NCBI RefSeq assembly: GCF_036030735.1 | Contig: NZ_CP107928.1 | Coordinates: 9,610,001 to 9,674,000 of the forward strand | Origin: Streptomyces sp. NBC_00425 | GTDB taxonomy: Bacteria; Actinomycetota; Actinomycetes; Streptomycetales; Streptomycetaceae | Direction of reading: 5' to 3' | DNA length: 64,000 nucleotides | Shown: one piece after another, positions 49,242-58,146 of the stretch | Layout: each line of letters starts with the position of its first letter | Numbering within the stretch: the first letter of the stretch is position 1 | Translations under genes and position numbers: made by a program | The notes under the pieces: generated by a model | What the model saw: the letters and a program-made list of their open reading frames with translations, nothing else | Told to the model about the DNA's origin: nothing | Databases searched by the model: none

Positions 49242-50588
49242 ATGCAGGGCTCCGAGCGAATAAGCGGTCGTCTTCGGGCAGTTCCATGGCGTCAACCACG
49301 CGGTATGTTGCGGGTCGCGGTGACTGTGGCGGGCCTCGGATTTCTCATCGCACTGGAGATCGCCTCGCGCCGATACGGCGAGCGGGGGCCGATCACCGAC
49401 CAGGCGCGAGAGGTGATCTTCGCCCCCAGGTCGGGGACCGTGCTGTACGCCGGCATGGCGTTGATGATGGTGGTGCTCACCTGGCGCCAGCGGTTCATCG
49501 CGTTCGGCGCGGCGGTCGTCATCGACGTCGTTTTCTGGCTCGTGCGGTGGGCTGTCGGCGCCGAGACGATGTTCGGCAACGGTGCGTTGTGGGTGACATT
49601 GGCCTACGGTGTCATCGCCGTCACGCGCCGAACCGGACAGGACCGTGTCCTGCTGCTGAAGGGCGTGGGACTGGCCCTGCTGCTGGTGGCCGGCCGTAAG
49701 ACCGGCTTCGCCTGGCTGCTGATCACGGCGAAGACCCGCCCGACGGTGCTGGACCAGTACGTGGCCACCGCCGATCACGCCTTGGGCAACCCGTCGTGGG
49801 TGGCGGGCCGGATCGTCGTGGCCACCGGCACGGTCGGCGCTCACATTCTCGAATGGGTCTACATCCAGCTCGCGGTCGCGGCGGTCGCGGTCGCGCTGTA
49901 CCAACTGCGCCATGTGGCGGTCGAGCGCCGCTTCCCGGGCCATCATCTGGTGCGCACCTTCCTGGTCATCGGCCTGCTGGGACCCGGCATCTACATGATC
50001 TTCCCGGTGGTCGGACCGGTGTTCGCCTACGGTGGTGACGGGGGGCACTGGGCCGTGGCCAACCTGTGGCCGGACACGCCGCCGCCGGTCGGCACTCCAC
50101 AGCCGATGCCTTTCAACCACATCACCCCGCGCAACTGCATGCCCAGTCTGCATACCGCATGGGCCACCGCGATCTTCATCCATGCCCTCAAAGGCCCGTG
50201 GGTGCTGCGGTTCGCAGGCGCGTTCTGGCTGATCGCCACTCTGGGCGCAACGCTGGGCTTCGGCTACCACTACGGCGCGGACATCATCGCCGGTGTGGTG
50301 TTCACCCTCACGATCGATATGGCGCTGAGCTCGCTCGACCGCGGCTGGGACCGGTCGGCGAAGCGGTTCGTCGTCTACGGCGCGGCGGTCTTCACTGCGT
50401 TCTTGACGTCCTACCGCTATCTGTCGACGGAGATGGCCGCCCATCCGTGGGTGTTCGGCCCGCTGCTCATTGTGGCAACGGCCTCAGTGGTCTACGGCTA
50501 TGTACGGATCACCAGGCTGTCGCGGCTGACGGCCGTACCGGCCCACCTGCCGGAACCCCCACGCGAACGGCAGCCCGAACCGGTCTGA
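49242..50588 (+). CDS. PAP2/inositol-phosphotransferase-like integral membrane protein
   Basis: Protein of about 448 aa with many transmembrane helices. NCMPSLHTAWATAIFIHALKG and FGYHYGADIIAGVVFTLTIDMAL carry the split S-x-H / H-Y-x-x-D motifs of PAP2-superfamily phosphatases and AUR1/Ipt1-like inositol phosphotransferases, with His and Ser as the transfer residues. KTRPTVLDQYVATADHALG is the conserved preceding loop. It probably acts on a phospholipid or prenyl phosphate head group at the membrane. ATG 49242 is preferred; TTG 49227 and ATG 49305 are alternatives, and the ribosome site is weak. The 5' flank (49190-49240) is unusually AT-rich for this genome. Confidence 0.88.
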   Translation: MQGSERISGRLRAVPWRQPRGMLRVAVTVAGLGFLIALEIASRRYGERGPITDQAREVIFAPRSGTVLYAGMALMMVVLTWRQRFIAFGAAVVIDVVFWLVRWAVGAETMFGNGALWVTLAYGVIAVTRRTGQDRVLLLKGVGLALLLVAGRKTGFAWLLITAKTRPTVLDQYVATADHALGNPSWVAGRIVVATGTVGAHILEWVYIQLAVAAVAVALYQLRHVAVERRFPGHHLVRTFLVIGLLGPGIYMIFPVVGPVFAYGGDGGHWAVANLWPDTPPPVGTPQPMPFNHITPRNCMPSLHTAWATAIFIHALKGPWVLRFAGAFWLIATLGATLGFGYHYGADIIAGVVFTLTIDMALSSLDRGWDRSAKRFVVYGAAVFTAFLTSYRYLSTEMAAHPWVFGPLLIVATASVVYGYVRITRLSRLTAVPAHLPEPPRERQPEPV

Positions 50589-50894
50589 TCCGATGCGCGA
50601 CCGGAGGAGTGAGGCAGGGCGTCTCACTGGCTGTTCTCTGTCCGCTCGGGTGGTCGGCGGGGATCGTACAGGGGCCTGGTTCGGGTGAGGCGGCCGGCGC
50701 AGACGCATGGAGGAAGGGCCTCTTGGCAGCTCGCGGATGTCGAGTCCAGTGAGGAGCAAGAGGCCCTGTTGCCGAAGTGCCGCGTGGCAGTGGTTGCCGG
50801 GTCCAGTCCGTGCACTCGTGGGTGTGGTTGTCTCGCTCGCAGGTTCGGGAACGCGGCCGACCGGCCTGGGCGTCAGCCTTGTTATGGCTCGGAC
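50589..50894. other. gap with inverted repeat
   Basis: The 306 bp after the membrane protein contain an 11-bp perfect inverted repeat, AGGGCCTCTTG (50715-50725) and CAAGAGGCCCT (50757-50767), with a 31-base spacer. It may be an IS end or terminator remnant. No gene is seen. Confidence 0.55.
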
Positions 50895-51265
50895 ATGAGT
50901 GATGCCGAGTGGGGTGTGGTGAAGGATCTGCTGCCGGTTTTGGGCCGGCTGGCGGGCCGAGGCGGTCGGCCGGAGGGGTGCTGTCATCGGCAGATGATCG
51001 ACGCGGTGCGCTATCTAGTCGACGACGGCATCAAGTGTCGGGCGATGCGTGTGGACTCTACGCCTTGGCCGCGGGTCTATGCCCGCTTCGCGCGCTGGCG
51101 GAACAGCGGGCTGGTGGGCGAGCTGCATGATCACCTGCACCAGGTCGTTCGCCGGGCCGAAGGCCGTGGCCCGGAGCCGAGTGCGGTGGTGGTGGACTCG
51201 CCGTCGGTGAAGGCGGACGCCACCGTCGCTCACACGTCACGCGGTTTCGATGCGGGCAGGAAGAC
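50895..51265 (+). pseudogene. IS5-type transposase OrfA fragment
   Basis: The frame MSDAEWGVVKDLLPVLGRLAGRGGRPEG continues through MIDAVRYLVDDGIKCRAMRVDSTPWPRVYARFARWR and VVVDSPSVKADATVAHTSRGFDAG, the N-terminal half of an IS5-family transposase including the first catalytic Asp (VVDSPSVK). At about 51265 similarity ends abruptly where an IS110-like gene begins on the opposite strand, so the element was truncated by a second transposon. Confidence 0.78.
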
Positions 51266-51269
51266 ATCC

Positions 51270-51855
51270 GATGCGAAGAACGTGTCAAGCGGCGAGGGCA
51301 AGACGGGTTCTCGCGAGGTCGGGAAGGCTACGGCCTCGTTGAACGGGACATGGTGAGCCAGGCAGTGGTGGAGGCAGCCGATCATCCGGTTGAAGAGGTT
51401 CCTCTGAGCGGCTGCGTGCCGGTCTCCGGCCTCACGTCGGCGGTCGTAGTGAGCCCGCGCTCCCTCTGGATGGGCCATCGCTGAGAAGGCCCACATATAG
51501 CCGACGCCGGCCTGCCGCTGATTCTTCACCCTGCGGGCCGCGACGAACACGCTCTTGCCGCAGGCCCGGGTGACCGGGGCGGAACCCGCGTACGCCTTCA
51601 GACCTCTGGCGTCGGCGAACCGAGGCCGGTCGTCGCCGATCTCGGCCAGAACCCGAGCTCCGCTGAGCGGCCCCAGCCCTGGGAAACCGGTGATGATTTC
51701 GGCACCAGCATGTGCCTCGAACGCCTGCACCGCAGCCTCGGCAAGATCATCGGCGCTCGCGCACGCGGCTTCCAACTGCCGCAGCAGCGCAAGTGCCTGG
51801 CGCCCCATGGCCTCCTCGACAAGGGGAAGATGGCGCATCTGCGATGCGCGAAGTG
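51270..51855 (-). pseudogene. IS110-family transposase C-terminal fragment
   Basis: Minus-strand reading: RASQMRHLPLVEEAMGRQALALLRQLEAA, then IITGFPGLGPLSGARVLAEIGD, GLKAYAGSAPVTRACGKSVFVAARRVKNQ and LFNRMIGCLHHCLAHHVPFNEAVAF. This is the C-terminal (transposase_20) domain of IS110-family recombinases, with the conserved G-L-x-P/S-G and A-G-x-A-P-V segments and catalytic-Ser region. The N-terminal DEDD domain is missing; upstream of 51855 the frame is unrelated. Confidence 0.8.
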
Positions 51856-51874
51856 CGCTGTGCAGACGCTGTGT

Positions 51875-52251
51875 GCTTCTTCCGGTGTTCGTGCTGGTCA
51901 GGCGGGTGGATCTGGCGGACGTGATAGGGTCCGCGCTGGTCTGGAAGGCATCCGGGGCGGGAGCGAGGACGATCGCCGCGCGACTGGGGCGGCCGTTGGA
52001 CACGGTGCGGGGCTGGCTGCGCCGGTTCGAGTACAGGGCTGAGCACGTTCGCGTGTACTTCACGGTGCTGGTGGAGACCGGCATCGATCCGGTCCCACCC
52101 GCGCCGACGGCCACGCCGTTCGCGGAGGCGGTCGCGGCGGTGGTCGGGGCCTGGCGTCGGCCGTCTCGCGCTGGCCGGACGTCGGCGAGGTGTCGCCCTG
52201 GCGGACGGCCGCGGCCGCGAGTGGGGGGCGGTTACTGTCGCCGAGCTGGAC
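51875..52251 (+). pseudogene. transposon-associated helix-turn-helix protein, frameshifted
   Basis: The + frame reads VDLADVIGSALVWKASGAGARTIAARLGRPLDTVRGWLRRF, a helix-turn-helix typical of small proteins encoded beside integrase-type elements. After a frame change near 52145 it continues SRWPDVGEVSPWRTAAAASGGRLLSPSW to a stop at 52249-52251. A further frame opens at ATG 52351 behind GGAAGG (MSQTNDEEFLNPVRRSMRRRR) and may be the truncated start of the partner gene. Family assignment is from memory. Confidence 0.5.
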
Positions 52252-52606
52252 TTGATCGCCGATCAACCCCAACTGCTCCTGATCCCCAGCCTGTTGTTCC
52301 TGACAGCCTCGGCGGGCCCATGCCCGTGACGAGTCGTCAGGAAGGTTGAGATGTCGCAGACCAACGACGAGGAGTTCTTGAACCCGGTGCGTCGAAGCAT
52401 GCGGCGCCGCAGAGGCGCCGCTGCTCGACCCGGAGCGCGTTTTTGCCGCCCGGCTACCGTGGTGACGCTCCGCCAACCCCGACCCTCCATCAGGGAAACC
52501 CCCGGATCTCCCCTGGGCGCAGGGCCATCTCGTGGGATGAGGAAAGCGAGTCGCGGGGGCGGGACACTTGAGCGATCGGACCTCAAGATCGAAGGGTCAA
52601 CAGCCA

Positions 52607-53038
52607 ATGTTCAGCGAGAAGTCCTCGCGTCAGTTATGTCGGGTGTTCGTGGCGCTCGCCGTGGTTCTTGTCATCTGGATCTTCCAGATGGGAGCTGCAC
52701 CACGCGGCCACGCCGAGGTGCGCAACTGGTCCAGTTCCTGGATCGGACTCGACATTCTGGAAGTCCTCGGGCTGCTCGCGACCGCCATCCTGCTTCGCGC
52801 CCGCTCGGCCTACCTGGCTCCGGTCGCTTCCGCAGCTGCCACGCTGTTCGCCCTCGATGCTTGGTTCGACGTGATGACCGCCCTTGCCGGGACTGACTGG
52901 TACATCGCGGTGGGATTTGCGGCTGTCGCGGAGATCCCGCTGGCCGTGACGCTCGGCGCCATCGCGATAATCGCACCACGTCGTGTCCCTCCCGAAAACC
53001 GGGGCGTGGCGCGGGTTCACACTTCACGACAGAGTTGA
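52607..53038 (+). CDS. small integral membrane protein, unknown function
   Basis: Protein of about 143 aa with four predicted transmembrane helices: VFVALAVVLVIWIFQM, ILEVLGLLATAILLRA, YLAPVASAAATLFALDAWFDVMTAL and WYIAVGFAAVAEIPLAVTLGAIAII. The conserved-looking W-x-G-L-D-x-L-E and DAWFDV motifs are shared with a widespread group of uncharacterised Streptomyces membrane proteins. The start ATG 52607 (MFSEKSS) is chosen; TTG 52568 would add 13 residues. Function is not known. Confidence 0.75.
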   Translation: MFSEKSSRQLCRVFVALAVVLVIWIFQMGAAPRGHAEVRNWSSSWIGLDILEVLGLLATAILLRARSAYLAPVASAAATLFALDAWFDVMTALAGTDWYIAVGFAAVAEIPLAVTLGAIAIIAPRRVPPENRGVARVHTSRQS

Positions 53039-53174
53039 AAGACACTACTGAACCACCGGCACCATGCCGACGAAAACGACACCTTGCCGACGACCGGCCC
53101 GGCCGCACCCATGCGGGTGGGCCGTCGCCGTCCCAGTTCTTCGGCACCGTGAACGCCGCCTTCATGGGCATTTT

Positions 53175-53310
53175 TGACGCCGGGCACCACACGGTCTGGG
53201 CCGACGGCTGCTGCACCGGCCACCTCACCGACTGGACCAGTCAGAACCTCGGCCTGGTCCTGGACGTCGTCCGCCGTCCGGACGGCGTCCAGGGATTCCA
53301 GGTGCGTCCT
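53175..53310 (+). pseudogene. IS5-type transposase fragment
   Basis: The + frame reads HTVWADGCCTGHLTDWTSQNLGLVLDVVRRPDGVQGFQVRPGR, the segment around the second catalytic Asp of IS5-family OrfB proteins (W-A-D-G-x-Y/C). Similarity stops just before the expected V-E-R catalytic Glu motif. The rest of 53039-53465 has no gene. Confidence 0.68.
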
Positions 53311-53465
53311 GGCCGGTGTGACTTTATCCATGAGAACGGGGTTCTGGCACTGATCTTGGGGAGCCGTCGCGGAGAGTCATCGCAGCGTTCGAGGGTGGGG
53401 GTGTCCTATCTCGTCCAGTGGAGGGGTCTACTCAGCGAATCCAGTTGGTTGGCTGGCGCGGCCCC

Positions 53466-54206
53466 TTATTCAGTCTCCGAATGTTCTTGGCGTAGGTGCT
53501 CAGAGCGGGATTGGAGGATGTCCAGGGCCTCGTGGATCGAGCAGCCGAGGTGGTCTCGCAACAGCTTGATGGACTTGATGGTCATGCCGCTGAGGATCTC
53601 GTTGTCCGCGAAGGAGAGCGGGCCGGCCGTCCAGGGGGCGGATGCGGGATCTCCACCGGGCCAGTCGTCGTCGGTCAGGGTGGCGAGCAGGCGGCCGTCT
53701 GAGAGCGCCACCGCCACGTCCATGCCGCGGGCCGCCTTCTCCGTGAAGACAACGGGTGCAGTGCGGTCCAGGAGCAAGACGAAGTGCTGGGCAATACGCT
53801 GCCGCCACTCATCGAGCTCGCCGTCGCCGTCCAGGCGCAGGTTGGAGTGCCAGGCTGCCTGGGCGAGAACCGATACGAACACCCCGAGGAAGTCCGACTT
53901 CAGCAGGTCGTCCGCGTGCTCGATCAGAATCGCGAGGCCCTGGTTCCCGTGGCCGGGACCGTGCCAGTCGTGAAGGCAGTCCACGAGAGCGTCCCAGTTG
54001 TGGCCGAAGTAACCGAGGAACGACAGCTCCCGGGCGAAGGTGCGGAAGACGGACGCCGGATCCCGCATTTCCCGGCCGTCCAGCCGCAGGACCAGACCGT
54101 TTCGCTGCACGAGCGCGGCCGTTTCCGACGCCAGCCATGGGTCGGCCGGGGAGGTGAACACGACCCATGGGGAGCGGTGTTCCGTCAGAGTGGGCTTGGT
54201 CATCAT
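53466..54206 (-). CDS. barstar-family protein with C-terminal L7/L12-like helix domain
   Basis: Protein of about 246 aa. Residues about 35-130 form a barstar-like ribonuclease-inhibitor domain: LDGREMRDPASVFRTFARELSFLGYFGHNWDALVDCLHDW includes the F-G-x-N-W-D-A-L-x-D-x-L core. The C-terminus (GMTIKSIKLLRDHLGCSIHEALDIL) resembles the ribosomal L7/L12 C-terminal motif. The middle (HFVLLLDRTAPVVFTEKAARGMDVAVALSDGRLLATLTDDDW) is unassigned. Such proteins serve as immunity or inhibitor proteins. No nuclease gene is adjacent, so it may be an orphan immunity gene. The start MMTKPT at 54206 follows AAGGATCTCACCC. Confidence 0.8.
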   Translation of the reverse strand: MMTKPTLTEHRSPWVVFTSPADPWLASETAALVQRNGLVLRLDGREMRDPASVFRTFARELSFLGYFGHNWDALVDCLHDWHGPGHGNQGLAILIEHADDLLKSDFLGVFVSVLAQAAWHSNLRLDGDGELDEWRQRIAQHFVLLLDRTAPVVFTEKAARGMDVAVALSDGRLLATLTDDDWPGGDPASAPWTAGPLSFADNEILSGMTIKSIKLLRDHLGCSIHEALDILQSRSEHLRQEHSETE

Positions 54207-54371
54207 GGGTGAGATCCTTGCAGGCATTCGCTCGGAGCCCGAGCGATTAAAGGAGGGCAGATGGTGCTCGACGAGCACCGTCCGCCCAGGTCAGGAGGCT
54301 GCCGATGACCATCTTCAATGAGAACGGCCAGCGGGAGGGTTGAGCTTCGGCGCCGTCCTTGTATTGCTGGG

Positions 54372-54480
54372 CTACTGCAGCAGGATCATCTTCCGCAGCA
54401 GGTGGAAGACAGCTCGTCCGTAGATCTGCCTTTTGATCTTCTTGATGCGGTTGACGGCCACGCCGGATCCCGCAGAGACG
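54372..54480 (-). pseudogene. ISL3-family transposase C-terminal scrap
   Basis: Minus-strand GVAVNRIKKIKRQIYGRAVFHLLRKMILLQ matches the C-terminal tail of ISL3-type transposases (VNxIKxLKRQxYGRAxFxLLRxRxLL). Only about 30 codons remain before an IS5-type sequence takes over. Confidence 0.65.
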
Positions 54481-54489
54481 TTGGCCTCT

Positions 54490-55273
54490 GAGAAAACCTC
54501 ACTGATCGACGGCATACGGTTTCGGGTCCGCACCGGCATCCCCTGGCGGGACATACCCGTCGAGTACGGCCATGGGGCCGGGTGTGCGACCTCTTCCGCC
54601 GGTGGCAGCGTAACGGCACCTGGCAGCGGATCTTCACCGAACTGCAGGGCCGGGCCGAGGCCAAGGGCCTGATCAACTGGGACATCAACGTCGATTCCAC
54701 CATCGTCCGCGCCCACCAGCACGCCGCCGGTGCGCTGAAAGGGGGGATCTCCAGAAGGAGCCGCCCGGCGGCACGACCGTCGAACCGGCCGACCACGGAC
54801 TCGGACGCTCGCGCGGGGGCCTGACTACCAAGCTGCATCTGGCTGTCGAGCAACGGCAAAAGGAAATGTCGATCGTCATCACGGCGGGGCAGCGCGGCGA
54901 CTCTCCGCAGTTCGAGCCCGTATTGGAGAAAGTCCGCGTGCCCCGCATCGGGCCCGGCCGACCACGCACCCGACCCAATCGAGTGCGCGCCGACAAGGCG
55001 TACGCCTCCCGGAAGAACCGCGCCTACCTGCGACGTCGCGGGATCCGCTGCACCATCCCAGACAAGGCCGACCAAACCCGCAACCGCAAGAAGCGCGGTT
55101 CTCGCGGCGGCCGGCCACCGAAGTTCGACCCGGTTGACTACCGTGAGCGCCACGCGGTCGAATGCGGCATCAACCGCCTCGAGAGGCACCGGGCCGTGGC
55201 CACGAGGTACGACAAGTTGGCTGTGCGCTACGAGGCAACCGTACCGGTCGCTGCGATCAACGAGTGGCTGTGA
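54490..55273 (+). pseudogene. IS5-family transposase with two frameshifts
   Basis: Three successive frames complete one transposase: SLIDGIRFRVRTGIPWRDIPVEYG, then [48 protein letters not shown] (first catalytic Asp), then [17 protein letters not shown] and [26 protein letters not shown] (second Asp), ending [33 protein letters not shown] (catalytic Glu) and a stop at 55273. Frame changes lie near 54565 and 54750. The N-terminus before SLIDGI is truncated by the ISL3 scrap. Confidence 0.82.
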
Positions 55274-55282
55274 CCTGCGACG

Positions 55283-55747
55283 TCAGGTCAGGCTACGGCG
55301 TGCCACAGCGAGAAACTCCGCCTTGAACGGCTCCAGGCGCTCGGCCAGGCTCCCCTCCTCACGTTCCTGCCAGACCACTTGATTAAGAGCGCGGGCGTAG
55401 GCGGTCGTCGGCGAGTGAAGGCCAGGGGCACACAGCAACTCGATGCTCTTCTCGGCTATTCGAAGACCGTCCATCGCCGGCCTGGCCGTCACATACCAGT
55501 CATCACCGACCTCCCATTGAGGCGGCCGCGCATGGGCCACGCCTTCAGCCTCCAGTGCGCACCGGATGAACTCCAGCACGGTCCTGATCTGCTCGGCACG
55601 TCGCTCCTCCGCCCGCGCCGCAACACGCCTTTGTTCTTCAGCCCGGTCAGCTGCCCGCTGCGTCGTCCGCTGGGTCAGATACGTCAACGCACCACCTACA
55701 GCCACACCGACCATCGAAATCGCTGGGGTCCACAAGTCTCCTGCCAC
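55283..55747 (-). CDS. hypothetical protein with N-terminal membrane helix and coiled coil
   Basis: Protein of 154 aa: one N-terminal transmembrane helix (WTPAISMVGVAVGGALTYLTQ), then a strongly charged coiled-coil stretch (RTTQRAADRAEEQRRVAARAEERRAEQIRTVLEFI) and a soluble helical remainder (AMDGLRIAEKSIELL, VVWQEREEGSLAERLEPFKAEFLAVARR). The pattern is common among uncharacterised actinomycete membrane-anchored proteins. Function unknown. It lies between transposase debris and the polyketide cluster, convergent with the transposase relic. Confidence 0.7.
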   Translation of the reverse strand: MAGDLWTPAISMVGVAVGGALTYLTQRTTQRAADRAEEQRRVAARAEERRAEQIRTVLEFIRCALEAEGVAHARPPQWEVGDDWYVTARPAMDGLRIAEKSIELLCAPGLHSPTTAYARALNQVVWQEREEGSLAERLEPFKAEFLAVARRSLT

Positions 55748-55891
55748 GGCCGACTACTACCAGTACCTGCCCATCAACCGCTGCCGATCTTGCGAGACAG
55801 GTTTGTAAGCGCAGAGGCCGAGCCGCTCCAAGAGCCACTTCCGATACACGCGCAAGCTCGGCTTTATGGGGTGGGTCTACGGTCTGGGGTC

Positions 55892-56671
55892 ATGAGCATG
55901 CATGACAGTGACGGAGAACTGTGGGTGCGGCGTTTTCATCCGGTTGCGGTCAGGTCGGTGCGGTTGGTGTGTCTGCCGCATGCGGGTGGTACGGCGTCGT
56001 CTTTCTTCTCTTATTCGCGGGTCCTCGCGGCGTATGCGGATGTGTTGGCTGTGCAGTATCCCGGGCGTCAGGACCGGCGGCATGAGCCTGCGTTGACGTC
56101 GGTGGATGCTCTGGTGGAGGAGATCTTCGACGTGCTGTGGCCCTATGACGACCTGCCGTTGGTTTTGTTCGGTCACAGTATGGGCGGGATCCTGGGTTTT
56201 GAGACGGCGCGCCGGTTGGAGCGGGCGGGGCGGCCGCCGTTGGGTCTCATCGTGTCGGGGCGGCGTGCTCCTGACGTGTATGCCGAGGGCGATGTGCATA
56301 CGCGTGGCGATGAGGCGTTGATCGCGGAGATGAGTGCGTTGTCCGGGACGGATCCGGGGGTGCTGGCCGATGAGGAGATCCTGCGGATGGTTCTGCCGGC
56401 GATGCGCGCTGATTTCACCGCGATCGAGACCTACCGTTACCGGCCTGGCGGTCCGGGGGCTGCGCTCAGCTGTCCGGTGAGTGTTTTGACGGGGGAGTCC
56501 GATCCGCGGGTCGGTCTCGAGCAGGCCATGGCGTGGCGGGACTTCACCAGCGGTCTGTTCACGTTCCGTAGTTTCCCCGGCGGGCATTTCTTCCTGACCC
56601 CGCAGCAGGACGCGGTCACCGCGGCCATCGCTGAGGATCTTGGCCGGCTCGCCCAGCCCGCCGTCCGCTGA
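55892..56671 (+). CDS. type II thioesterase of a polyketide/peptide synthase cluster
   Basis: Alpha/beta hydrolase of 259 aa. CLPHAGGTASSFFSYSRVL is the family N-terminal motif, the nucleophile elbow is GHSMGG (about residue 97), the catalytic Asp is in GESDPR and the His in FPGGHFFLTP. LAVQYPGRQDRRHEPALTSVDALVEEIFDVLWPYDDLPLVLF is typical. Type II thioesterases remove aberrant acyl groups from carrier proteins of PKS/NRPS assembly lines. The start ATG 55892 gives the standard N-terminus MSMHDSDGELWVRRF. It is about 5 kb upstream of the PKS gene at 61573 in the same direction and probably belongs to that cluster. Confidence 0.94.
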   Translation: MSMHDSDGELWVRRFHPVAVRSVRLVCLPHAGGTASSFFSYSRVLAAYADVLAVQYPGRQDRRHEPALTSVDALVEEIFDVLWPYDDLPLVLFGHSMGGILGFETARRLERAGRPPLGLIVSGRRAPDVYAEGDVHTRGDEALIAEMSALSGTDPGVLADEEILRMVLPAMRADFTAIETYRYRPGGPGAALSCPVSVLTGESDPRVGLEQAMAWRDFTSGLFTFRSFPGGHFFLTPQQDAVTAAIAEDLGRLAQPAVR

Positions 56672-56864
56672 ACCGCCCACGCCGTGACAGACCGCAGAGG
56701 GTGCACGGCGTTCGGCAGGTGGACTCTGTGCCGCCGTCGTCGGTTGTCGCGCGGCGGCCACCGTGGCCCTGGCCCGGGCGACGCAGCAGGGCCTGCGGGA
56801 GGCCGCCGGCCGGCGGGTTGTCGAGGTGGTGCGGCCCGCTTCCAGCCCCTGGTTGATCATCATC

Positions 56865-56915
56865 GGTGACGTGGGTGACGTGGGTGACGTGGGTGACGTG
56901 GGTGATGTCGGTGAG
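56865..56915 (+). repeat. 9-bp tandem repeat (GGTGACGTG)n
   Basis: About five to six head-to-tail copies of GGTGACGTG, the last degenerate (GGTGATGTC). Period 9 keeps any reading frame. Confidence 0.85.
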
Positions 56916-57050
56916 GGGTGAGGGGGTGTCTGGGCGCGGTGCGGGCCGTGCGGCCGTCCGGTGAACGGTTCACGCACCGTCCTCGCGCAGCCCCGGAAGC
57001 TGTGGGCTGCGCATCCGGTCCGGCGAGGCGTCCGCCTGTGGGGGTGGACC

Positions 57051-57355
57051 GCGAGTCTGCCCGTCGAGAGGTATGCCACCCGCGTGGACTGCCGGCCGGG
57101 CAGGGACGCTGTGGCGCGCGGGTCGCCGTTCAGGCAAGAGCGCTGTGGTGCGGGGATCGTCGTCTGCGGCTGTGTGCGCATTCGTCGCCGCGGGGGCTGC
57201 GGGATTTCGTCCGGCGCGACTGTTCGCCGGTGGGGCGGATTGCGAGTCTGCCCGTCGATAGGCATGCCACCGGCGTGGGTCGTCGTGCAGGCAGGAACGC
57301 TGTGGCGCGCGGATCATCGTCCGAGCAGCTGCGCTGTGGTGTGGGGATCGTTGTC
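57051..57355 (+). repeat. diverged direct repeat of about 115 bp
   Basis: Two copies, 57051-57165 and 57242-57355, offset by 191 bp. Both start GCGAGTCTGCCCGTCGA and share GGACGCTGTGGCGCGCGG-like (GGAACGC in copy 2) and GCGCTGTGGTG blocks, with many substitutions between. Flanking sequence is not shared. Confidence 0.7.
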
Positions 57356-57790
57356 CCGGGTTTTGCCGTTCATCCGCCCGTCCCGCGGTGCGACGGCGGG
57401 CGCTTGGAGGGGACTGCCGGCCGGCCCGGCCGGGGGCCCCGGCCCTGCGCGCGCCGTGCCCCGCACCCTCCTGCCGGAACAGCGGGCCCTGCACCGGTGT
57501 CGGCGCCGTGCCCCGGCAGCGCACCGGCGTCGGCGCTGTCGGCCTCCGGGCGCTGGTGCCGCCCACTGCACTTGCGCTGTCGGTTCCCCGGTACTGGGCA
57601 GCGCCGGTATCGGCGGCGTCTGGGTTCCTGCACTGTGTGGCGGACGTGGACGAGGCGATCGGTGGACCTGCGCGTCGCCGAGTTCGGTGGGGGAGCGGGT
57701 GGTGGCCGCGCCGCCACGACCGCATTGCGTCGTGGCGGCGCTGGGCCGGGTGGCGGCTGGGCCGGGTGGCGGCTGGGCCGGGTGGTGCCG

Positions 57791-58015
57791 GCTGGGCTGG
57801 GTGGCGGCGGCCCGCGCTGGGTGGTGACGGCTGGGCTGGGTGGCGGCGGCCCGCGCTGGGTGGTGACGGCTGGGCTGGGTGGTGCCGGCCCGCGCTGGGT
57901 GGTGACGGCTGGGCTGGGTGGTGCCGGCCCGCGCTGGGTGGTGACGGCTGGGTCGGGTGGTGCCGGCCCGCGCTGGGTGGTGACGGCTGGGTCGGGTGGT
58001 GCCGGGTGGCCGTGG
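57791..58015 (+). repeat. 39-bp minisatellite, five full copies plus a partial
   Basis: Units start at 57791, 57830, 57869, 57908 and 57947, with a partial copy at 57986. Each runs from GCTGGGCTGGGTGG to GCTGGGTGGTGACG. Substitutions form an ordered gradient: GGCGGCGG in units 1-2, GGTGCCGG in units 3-5, and GGGTCGGG in the last two, as in stepwise duplication. Strong G/C strand asymmetry. Confidence 0.92.
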
Positions 58016-58146
58016 CCGGGGCCGGGTAGGGGTGGCCGGCGTCGGGTGGTGGCGGCCGGGCTGGGGTGGGGGAGTTGTTGCATGGCAGGTTGCGGTCACC
58101 GTCCGGGCGCCGGACCGGTGTGCCGGGGCTGCCTAGTCTGCTGTTC

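Larger units (their letters stand above)
56672..58146. other. 1.5-kb repeat-rich non-genic region
   Basis: No gene is convincing here; long open frames on both strands are a by-product of very high GC and repeats. Contents: a 9-bp tandem repeat at 56865-56915, a diverged direct repeat of about 115 bp (57051-57165 and 57242-57355), and a 39-bp minisatellite at 57791-58015. It lies immediately upstream of the LAL regulator. Confidence 0.7.
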
